DNA of 64,000 nucleotides from Merismopedia glauca CCAP 1448/3. GTDB taxonomy: Bacteria; Cyanobacteriota; Cyanobacteriia; Cyanobacteriales; CCAP-1448. Every line of letters starts with the position of its first letter. Within the stretch, counting starts at the first letter, position 1. The translations under genes and the position numbers were made by a program. Shown here one piece after another: positions 57,938 through 64,000 of the stretch. The notes under the pieces were generated by a model. That model made no database searches, had not been told where the DNA came from, and saw only the letters and a list, made by a program, of their open reading frames with translations. The DNA lies in NCBI RefSeq assembly GCF_003003775.1, contig NZ_PVWJ01000003.1, positions 1 to 64,000 on the forward strand, read 5' to 3'.

Positions 57938-57955
57938 GTCCGCGCAGGCGGACTT
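57936..57955. terminator. Hairpin after the WcaL-like gene
   Basis: AAGTCCGC and its complement form an 8-bp stem around GCAG, overlapping the stop codon. It is followed by a second weaker hairpin (GCGGTTTCAACCGC). It is similar in layout to 6758-6777, so a dispersed repeat is as likely as a dedicated terminator. Confidence 0.45.
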
Positions 57956-58034
57956 TGATTGTGTAGCTGCGGTTTCAACCGCCGATGTAAAAAAGGGATT
58001 ATCTCTATGGATTTGGGATTAGATGTGTTTGAAA

Positions 58035-59126
58035 CTACCAGCGATCGCGAATTTGTTCGACTAGTTCCATAATCTTTAAAGTTTCATCCAAAGGCATAAT
58101 TTCACTTTCTATTTTTCCTTGTTGGAGACAACGCATTACTTCTAATGCTTCATATTGATAACCATTACCTATAAATGGTTGGATTTTTTGTTGCGACGAT
58201 CTGCTAGTTAGGGGCGATAAATAACTGGCAAGATGTAGATATAAACTCTTTAGTAGGGAATTAGATTTGACTGATGCAACTAGTTTTTGCTTAGTGCTAG
58301 GAGTAGAGATTAAAGAGGGATTAAAAATGGGTAATTTAGTAGTAATAGATGCTCTTTCCGAGCAATAGAATGGTTCGTGAATTGTAATTTTGCCTTTAGT
58401 TCCAGCAATTAAAGCTTGATTACTAGTATAAGTGGTTAAGCTAGCCGAAAGTGTAGCCAATGCACCTTGAGGATAACTCAAAATTATAGCGACTTCTTCA
58501 TCAACCCCTGTTTTACCTCTACGAGCTTGGCTCATAATTTTAGCAGGTATTCCTAACAAATATACAGCCAAGTTTAGAGTGTAAATTCCCCGATCTAGTA
58601 ATGCTCCTCCACCTAATTCCGGGTTAAACAAATGACTACTCGGACTAAATTCGGTTGGTACTCCAAAGTCAGCCGATAATGTTCTAATCTCGCCAATAGT
58701 TCCACTATCAATTAGTTGCTTAATTTCCTGAATCAAAGGAATGAAGCGCATCCACATAGCTTCCATGCAAAATAATTGTTTTTGACGCGCTAAATTAATC
58801 ACCTCACTAGCTGCTTTAGCTGTAGTGGTAAATGGTTTTTCACACAGAATTGCTTTACCTGATTCCAGACATAAAACACAATCTGCTTCATGTCGATGGG
58901 GAGGTGTAGCAATATAAACTACGTCAATATCTGGATCTTTGACTAAATCTTCAGAGCTATTATATACTCGCTCTACTTGATATCTCTTGGCAAATTCTTG
59001 AGCTTTTGAAGCAGTTCGAGAGGTAATTGCTAATAGTTGAGCATCAGGAATCAAACGCAATCCTTCCGCAAACTGTTTGGCTACATATCCTGTACCGATA
59101 ATTCCCCAACGAATTTTATTTGACAT
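58035..59126 (-). CDS. Gfo/Idh/MocA oxidoreductase
   Basis: The 363-residue protein has a Rossmann N-terminus (IRWGIIGTGYVAKQFAEGL) and the family EKP motif in SGKAILCEKPFTTTAKAASE. The C-terminal alpha/beta domain has MWMRFIPLIQEIKQLID and GGGALLDRGIYTLNLAVYLL with the DRGIY active-site region. The sequence is closest to the dihydrodiol-dehydrogenase/glucose-fructose oxidoreductase subgroup. Relatives oxidise or reduce sugar derivatives using a tightly held NAD(P). The proximity to glycosyltransferases suggests sugar-nucleotide or glycan modification, but no substrate can be named. A C-terminal Ser/Thr-rich insertion is seen at about 250-310. Confidence 0.85.
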   Translation of the reverse strand: MSNKIRWGIIGTGYVAKQFAEGLRLIPDAQLLAITSRTASKAQEFAKRYQVERVYNSSEDLVKDPDIDVVYIATPPHRHEADCVLCLESGKAILCEKPFTTTAKAASEVINLARQKQLFCMEAMWMRFIPLIQEIKQLIDSGTIGEIRTLSADFGVPTEFSPSSHLFNPELGGGALLDRGIYTLNLAVYLLGIPAKIMSQARRGKTGVDEEVAIILSYPQGALATLSASLTTYTSNQALIAGTKGKITIHEPFYCSERASITTKLPIFNPSLISTPSTKQKLVASVKSNSLLKSLYLHLASYLSPLTSRSSQQKIQPFIGNGYQYEALEVMRCLQQGKIESEIMPLDETLKIMELVEQIRDRW

Positions 59127-59275
59127 ACTATCCTAAGTAATTTGAAGAATTGGGTAAACCACAGAGACACAAAGTTCACAAAGTTAGAGATTTAGCAGTT
59201 TAGAGTGTTCATTCTAGAGATGTTAATCGCTGAAAAGTATGAGCAGTAAACTTTTGACTTGCGTCTAGTGCTATA

Positions 59276-60397
59276 TTAGACCCAAGGCATGGAGTCTAAT
59301 GGTTCAAATGTAGAGGTTATTTTATAACTAGCACCTGTTTCTAAAGCATTATGAATTGCTAGAACAATTTCATTATTATGTAAAGAATATCTAGCTGATA
59401 GCTTACACGATCGCTTCTCGCGAACTGCACTAGCTAATTCAGCTACACCCCCAGCAAAATCTATTTGCTGTGAACCTCTATATTTAAATCTAGAACTATC
59501 ACCAACTAGAGGATACTTTTGTTTCCAGGGGTTGAGAAATGTTTTGCGACGAATGGTAATCTCGCGTTGAATATAGACGGGAGAATTTTCATACCAACAG
59601 TCTTTAGTAGAAAGAATTCCCTCATCCCCTATGATTCTTAAAGAGTGATCGTGGGGTGCAATAATACTACAAGTAATTCTCGCTACTACCCCAGAAGCAA
59701 ATTTAATACAAGCTACAGAAAAATCTGGCGATTCAATATCTAAAGGAACATCCGTTTCTTTATCGGGAATTTGACAAGAAGAAAAGGCGGTGACACTTTG
59801 AGCCGCGCCGAAATAAGCTACCAGCCAATTAACATAATAACCCGCGTGTTCTAAGGTACATCCTACTTCAAATTCATCTTTATAGGGCCAGGGAGTTCCT
59901 GATTCACTAAGCCATTTTTGATAAGGCATTTTATGAACCATACCATCATCTATTTCGGCGTAAACTAATCTGACTTTCCCAACTACATTTTCTTGTAAGG
60001 CTTTGCCAATAGTTTGAGCGGTTTTGCCAAGTATCGTGCATGGTGCTGAGGAAATATATAACCCTTTAGCTTCAGCTAAATCTACTAAGGCTTTTGCCTC
60101 TGAGATATCGGTAGCCAAAGGTTTTTCTGAATAGACGTGTTTTCCCGCTTCTAAACAAGCTTTGGAGACTTCAAAGTGACTTCTGGGATTAGTTAAATTG
60201 ACAACTATTTCGACACGAGGATCTGCTAGTAATTCGGCTAAAGAATTGTAGCAATGAAGGTTATAATAACTCGAAAAATGAGATGCTCTGGCGGCATTTT
60301 TATCCATCACTCCCGTTAATTCTAAATCGGGATGTTTGGGCAAGGTTTTCAAGTAATAGTCAGCTACAAAACCACAGCCAACGATCGCAATTCGCAT
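59276..60397 (-). CDS. Gfo/Idh/MocA oxidoreductase
   Basis: The 373-residue protein is a second member of the family, not closely similar to the one at 58035. The Rossmann region is RIAIVGCGFVADYYLKTL. The EKP motif lies in AGKHVYSEKPLATDISEAKA, and the C-terminal domain has GCTLEHAGYYVNWLVAYFGA with the His-containing active-site helix. I choose ATG 60397; a TTG one codon upstream is less likely. The two oxidoreductase genes point the same way with a 150-bp gap and may form an operon. They could make a modified sugar for the neighbouring glycan genes. Confidence 0.85.
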   Translation of the reverse strand: MRIAIVGCGFVADYYLKTLPKHPDLELTGVMDKNAARASHFSSYYNLHCYNSLAELLADPRVEIVVNLTNPRSHFEVSKACLEAGKHVYSEKPLATDISEAKALVDLAEAKGLYISSAPCTILGKTAQTIGKALQENVVGKVRLVYAEIDDGMVHKMPYQKWLSESGTPWPYKDEFEVGCTLEHAGYYVNWLVAYFGAAQSVTAFSSCQIPDKETDVPLDIESPDFSVACIKFASGVVARITCSIIAPHDHSLRIIGDEGILSTKDCWYENSPVYIQREITIRRKTFLNPWKQKYPLVGDSSRFKYRGSQQIDFAGGVAELASAVREKRSCKLSARYSLHNNEIVLAIHNALETGASYKITSTFEPLDSMPWV

Positions 60398-61092
60398 CAA
60401 ATTTGTCCTTTTTTCGATATTCGTAGAAGTACTAATCTTTCACTGCATCTACAAGCCATTACAGATTGAGGTGGCTTTGAGTTAACTTAAGTCGATCTGA
60501 AGTGGTTTAAACCTTGGAAAGGGGATTGACCTAATTTAATGCCAATTTATCCGAATTTCAACCCAATTAGAGCATAAATCTCAATTTGCTTTCTGTTCCA
60601 GTAGTTTGGTTATCGCTTAGCTTGCTGCACTCCATTCCGTTAGGCTAGCCATGACAAATACGATCTTTCAGGGCAATTTGAGATGAGTTGTCGGCGATCG
60701 CACCACCTGTATCAGATTCTGATAGGGAGTATCTGGCTACTGTTCATCCCATACTAGCTATCCCCTAGATTGTGTTTAAGAAGAAAAAATTAACTATGAC
60801 TGAGATGCGGAAAAATCGAAATAATATGGAAAGTATAGCAATTGCATCATAGATGAAAACGATCGTCAGGAGCCACCACCCTTGGGCCGAATTGTAACTG
60901 AGCTTTAGCATTAGTTAAAGCTCAACCACCAACCAACACCCATACAGACGTTCAATATAACGTCTCAACCACCAAGATTCTCAAGTAACTACGATTGTTT
61001 ACTTGCTCTGTGTCAAAAAGACTCACTCAAAATCCCAGGATCTATACTCTGCTTTGCTTTCGTGCTGGTAGTTGCTGTCTAGTGAACGCAAA
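60398..61092. other. Divergent spacer before the GAF kinase
   Basis: About 695 bp with no gene recognised. Two hairpins lie in the last 200 bp: TGAGCTTTA at 60899-60907 with its complement at 60916-60924, and AGACGTT-type arms at about 60950-60969. They are close to the kinase start and may belong to its leader RNA. Confidence 0.5.
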
Positions 61093-62979
61093 ATGTTAAA
61101 ACTTACACAGCTAATTCGGCAAACAACTTTGCCGCTTGCTACCTTTGAGTCTTTACGACAATTGTGGTATCAAATTTCTCAAGCCATTAGCGAAGAATGT
61201 TTCTTCATTACAGAAACTACATTATCCTCAACTACTGAATCATCCCTCAACTACTTTACAGTTGTAATTTCCGAAAAATTTAGTGCTTTACTCATCGGTA
61301 ATTGGGATCTAGACTCCGATCGCACTTCTGATGCCAAGATTCACCCTCCCCCAGACAGCATCACTTCTGAAACCTTACTGAGGGTAGAAATTAGTTTTGC
61401 TCCTGATGCGATCGCTAGTTTCTTGAACGATCTAGCTGGAATGATGCCACACAATGCCATCCTCATCGAACCAGCTAAGAGTAGATTACAACCCAATGAT
61501 GCTGGTTTACAGAGCCAGTTTACCGTAGCGTTAATCGAAATATTGACTAAAAGTAGTCATTTGACTTCATTTTCGCCAGATTTAGCCGTATGTCGTCCCA
61601 TTGAAGCCGCACTCCAGCAACAAATAGAGCAAGAAAGTTTATTAAATCAAGTCATCAGCCAAATTCGCCGAAGTCTAGAAGTACCAGTTATTTTAGAAAC
61701 TGCGGTGCAACAAGTACGTCAGTTGTTACAGACAGATCGGTTGGTAATTTTTGAGTTTGATTTACCCGAAAATTACCAAGAATTATCCCTTAAAGATCTA
61801 GAACGCAATTGCCAAGTTGGTAAGGTTACCTATGAGGCTAGATCGACAGAAAATATTACTTCTGTTGTATCTTGTGGGGAACCAGATCGATGTTTTATCC
61901 GCGCTCCTCATGTTTTGGCAAAATACCATCGAGGTGTGACTCAAGCAGTATCTAATGTGGAAACTGTATATGCTCTAACACCTTGTTTTTTAGACTGGAT
62001 GCGTCAAATTCAAGTTAAAGCTAAATTAGTTGCCCCAATTATAGTAGAAGAAAAACTTTGGGGATTATTAATTGCACATCAGTGCGATCGCCCCCGCGAG
62101 TGGAAACTCAGCGAACAACAGTTTTTGCTCCTAATTGCCGAACATTTGGCGGTGGCAATCCAACAAGCACAGCTATATACCCAGGTGCAACAGCAAGCTC
62201 AAACCTTGGAACAGCGCGTCATCGAACGCACTCAAGAACTGCAAGACGCTTTAGTTGTAGCAGAAGCTGCCAGTCGCGCCAAAGGTCAATTTTTAGCTAC
62301 CATGAGTCATGAGTTAAAAACACCTTTAACTTCTATTATCGGACTATCAGATACTTTATTACGCTGGTCTAGTGATGAACTTAAAGAAAAACAGCAACTT
62401 TATTTACAAATAATCCGCGATCGCGGACAACATTTACAAGAAATTATCGATGATATTCTCGATTTGTCAGACTTAGAAACCAAGGAATTAACCTTAAATA
62501 TTAGCGAAATTTCCTTGCAGCAAATTGCCAAACAAAGTCTGAAAATGGTGGAAAGAAATGCTACCAATAATGGAGTTGAATTAGCCTTAGAATTGCGAAT
62601 TTCACGAAAAAATGCCACTTTCAAGGCTGATTATCGAAGATTAACCCGAATTTTAGTTAATTTACTCAGTAATGGAATTAAGTTTACTCCTAAAGGTGGA
62701 AAAGTTACTTTGCGTATTTGGCTAGAAACAGATAAAAGTGTCTTTCAAGTCGAAGATACAGGGATTGGCATTCCTGAATCACAACAGCATTTATTATTTC
62801 AGAAGTTTCAACAATTAGATTCTGCTTATACACGCCAGTATCAAGGTATGGGTATGGGTTTAGCTTTAACTAAACAATTAGTCGAATTACATCAAGGCAA
62901 AATCGATTTGCGATCGACTGTAGGTGTAGGCTCCATTTTTACAGTTTCTTTACCGAGGTTGACAAATCATCAATTATAA
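61093..62979 (+). CDS. GAF-domain histidine kinase, possible cyanobacteriochrome
   Basis: The 628-residue soluble kinase has an N-terminal region of about 165 residues with no recognised fold and a GAF domain at about 180-370. HisKA follows (ATMSHELKTPLTSIIGLSDT), then HATPase (LLSNGIKFTPKGGKV, EDTGIGIPESQ, GMGMGLALTKQLVEL). The GAF domain has a DXCF motif (Asp265-Arg-Cys267-Phe268) and Cys298 spaced exactly as the chromophore-binding Cys of cyanobacteriochromes, but followed by Phe299 where they usually have His. It ends VKAKLVAPI and WGLLIAHQC, as in bilin-binding GAFs. Bilin binding is a hypothesis. ATG 61093 is preferred to a TTG at 61072. There is no receiver domain. Confidence 0.85.
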   Translation: MLKLTQLIRQTTLPLATFESLRQLWYQISQAISEECFFITETTLSSTTESSLNYFTVVISEKFSALLIGNWDLDSDRTSDAKIHPPPDSITSETLLRVEISFAPDAIASFLNDLAGMMPHNAILIEPAKSRLQPNDAGLQSQFTVALIEILTKSSHLTSFSPDLAVCRPIEAALQQQIEQESLLNQVISQIRRSLEVPVILETAVQQVRQLLQTDRLVIFEFDLPENYQELSLKDLERNCQVGKVTYEARSTENITSVVSCGEPDRCFIRAPHVLAKYHRGVTQAVSNVETVYALTPCFLDWMRQIQVKAKLVAPIIVEEKLWGLLIAHQCDRPREWKLSEQQFLLLIAEHLAVAIQQAQLYTQVQQQAQTLEQRVIERTQELQDALVVAEAASRAKGQFLATMSHELKTPLTSIIGLSDTLLRWSSDELKEKQQLYLQIIRDRGQHLQEIIDDILDLSDLETKELTLNISEISLQQIAKQSLKMVERNATNNGVELALELRISRKNATFKADYRRLTRILVNLLSNGIKFTPKGGKVTLRIWLETDKSVFQVEDTGIGIPESQQHLLFQKFQQLDSAYTRQYQGMGMGLALTKQLVELHQGKIDLRSTVGVGSIFTVSLPRLTNHQL

Positions 62980-62985
62980 ATTTCA

Positions 62986-63156
62986 ATGATTTCTCAAGAG
63001 AGGGTTTGGGAAAGGTTTGTGGAAGAGATTTTAGTTGACACCAGTGCCTATGACACTGAATATACCCTAATCTGCTTTAAGGAAAGCTCAAAACCTGGCA
63101 TTTGGTTGAATATAGCGGAAATTGAACCACGGTGTTTTAACTCAACAACGCTCTAA
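62986..63156 (+). CDS. 56-residue hypothetical protein downstream of the kinase
   Basis: A short frame starts 7 bp after the kinase stop codon. It reads MISQERVWERFVEEILVDTS, then AYDTEYTLICFKESSKPGIW and ends LNIAEIEPRCFNSTTL. The sequence looks protein-like, with no repeat content. I know no family for it. It may be the last gene of the kinase transcription unit, or a chance frame. No strong ribosome site is seen. Confidence 0.4.
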   Translation: MISQERVWERFVEEILVDTSAYDTEYTLICFKESSKPGIWLNIAEIEPRCFNSTTL

Positions 63157-63328
63157 GTAAAGTTTTATACCAAACCTGATTTTTATGCTGTACAACTAAT
63201 GCCAACAACGATTTTTCTTATAAAATGCAAGCAGGTTAATTTAAAAAAACTTGAACTTACCCTGTGAGTAATTTTTAGAGTGCTGGAAAAAGAATTAATA
63301 TTCCCTCCAACTATTAGGTAACTAATCG

Positions 63329-63589
63329 GTGTATACCTCCAAAGAAAGGCAAATCCATTACCAAGAACCAGTTGCAATTCCCACATTGATAGATCCAACT
63401 GTAATTAGGGCTGCACGGCAAATTTACCGCACATTTATCGAAATTTACCCCAATCGCAGCCAACAACCTACAGGGGTAGTAATTAATCGATTTACCTATA
63501 GAGGTAAACTGATATTTTCTGCCAAACCCATTCTCTTACCAGATGAATGTTTTGTACCTCTCAATCAAATAGAGATTGATACTCACTAA
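63329..63589 (+). CDS. Hypothetical 86-residue protein
   Basis: The frame from GTG 63329 encodes YTSKERQIHYQEPVAIPTL, then RAARQIYRTFIEIYPNRSQQ and TGVVINRFTYRGKLIFSAKP. It is soluble, with one central helix and C-terminal strands. No family is recognised. It is convergent with the partial gene at the right edge and only 7 bp separates the two stop codons, so both frames are unlikely to be accidental. The start is uncertain. Confidence 0.5.
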   Translation: MYTSKERQIHYQEPVAIPTLIDPTVIRAARQIYRTFIEIYPNRSQQPTGVVINRFTYRGKLIFSAKPILLPDECFVPLNQIEIDTH

Positions 63590-63596
63590 ACTCAGG

Positions 63597-64000
63597 TTAG
63601 CTTTGAGACAACCGTTTAACCGATTGACCTCCCAATAATTGGTCAGTCTCGGCTAATATCTGGGGAATTTTGTCGGCGTGTGGGCTATTAGTCAAACACT
63701 CGCGCAAATCTAGTTTCCTGACTTCATTAGCCTTAGCACCAGGAAACCAGTGTCCCCCATTTCCCAAAAGGTTATACCGCATCTTGGCATATTCCACCAT
63801 ATCGTAAGCCAAAGCGAGATTCCTTAACCACAAAATAGTGGATATATTTAAACCTCCAGGGGTTTTTTCAGGGCTAGGTAAGCCTATATGCCAAGTTTTT
63901 GCCCACTCCTCCCCTAGAGTCTTTTGAGCTTCTGCTGACCAGCGCTCTTGGATTAGGGGTAAAATTTGGGCAGCTTGGTCTATCACTTCCAAGGTTTTGA
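63597..64000 (-). CDS. Hypothetical protein, 5' end outside the window
   Basis: The frame is open to the window edge, so the start lies beyond 64000. At least 134 codons are seen. It includes LPLIQERWSAEAQKTLGEEW, TILWLRNLALAYDMVEYAKM and HWFPGAKANEVRKLDLRECL, and ends QLLGGQSVKRLSQS. The composition is soluble and mostly helical. I do not recognise the family. Confidence 0.6.
   Translation of the reverse strand, partial: KTLEVIDQAAQILPLIQERWSAEAQKTLGEEWAKTWHIGLPSPEKTPGGLNISTILWLRNLALAYDMVEYAKMRYNLLGNGGHWFPGAKANEVRKLDLRECLTNSPHADKIPQILAETDQLLGGQSVKRLSQS

Noticed and set aside
46955-60397. Calling the region a heterocyst glycolipid or a Wzy-type exopolysaccharide locus
   Set aside because: No polyketide synthase, HgdABC, Wzx, Wzy or Wzc-type genes are present. 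The gene content supports only a general glycoconjugate role.
60899-60969. A riboswitch or small RNA upstream of the GAF kinase
   Set aside because: Two short hairpins are visible but no conserved riboswitch core or terminator run could be recognised.

Overview
The window is chromosomal DNA from a cyanobacterium. The evidence is dense GCGATCGC (HIP1) octamers in genes and spacers, a nitrate-type nrtABCD operon, the carotenoid pair pds-crtB, light-independent protochlorophyllide reductase genes chlL and chlN with the small cyanobacterial gene between them, a PedR-like regulator, an Rre1/Ycf29-type response regulator and a possible cyanobacteriochrome-type kinase. No rRNA, tRNA, CRISPR array or prophage was recognised. 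The genus cannot be fixed from sequence reading alone.

Layout. 1-6700: a fasciclin-domain protein and the nrtABCD ABC transporter operon. 6800-12500: phytoene synthase and desaturase, pyruvate dehydrogenase E1 alpha, a TolB-like lipoprotein overlapping a PedR-like regulator, and a small ABM-fold protein. 12700-18600: a glucose/sorbosone dehydrogenase-type lipoprotein overlapping an exported pentapeptide-repeat protein, gene remnants interrupted by a mobile repeat, pyruvate kinase and a NADAR N-glycosidase. 18600-26950: a racemase-like PLP enzyme and a DUF1611 (DgcN-type) protein, Rre1, a membrane protein, an alpha-E/transglutaminase pair and a TIGR01777 epimerase. 27000-31800: a two-gene signalling operon (hybrid histidine kinase plus REC-GGDEF-EAL protein). 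32200-42990: CysQ-like phosphatase, an ATP-grasp protein, an amidohydrolase, an Mpo1-like protein, pyrE, lactate dehydrogenase, a COG0523 metallochaperone with a Fur/Zur-like box, a receiver protein and hemC. 43680-46411: chlL-DUF5331-chlN. 46950-60400: three glycosyltransferases, an ABC exporter and an APH-fold kinase in a row, an outer-membrane porin, an IS4-type insertion sequence with intact ends and a 10-bp target duplication, then a further glycosyltransferase and two Gfo/Idh/MocA oxidoreductases. 61000-64000: a GAF histidine kinase and small uncharacterised genes.

A second layer is repetitive DNA. At least five families of short elements with inverted terminal repeats sit between genes. 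Two copies of one family are both exactly 101 bp. Another is built from four consecutive hairpins and is present twice in opposite orientation. A third carries heptanucleotide CAATCAA tracts inside its ends. A related repeat has entered the ATPase domain of the hybrid kinase in frame. These elements account for most of the long spacers and for at least one truncated gene.

The most promising leads are the glycosyltransferase/exporter/kinase cluster, the kinase whose GAF domain has a DXCF motif and a chromophore-type Cys followed by Phe instead of His, the NrtA-like protein in which a nitrate-contacting His appears replaced by Ser, the racemase-DUF1611 D-amino-acid module, and the repeat families themselves.
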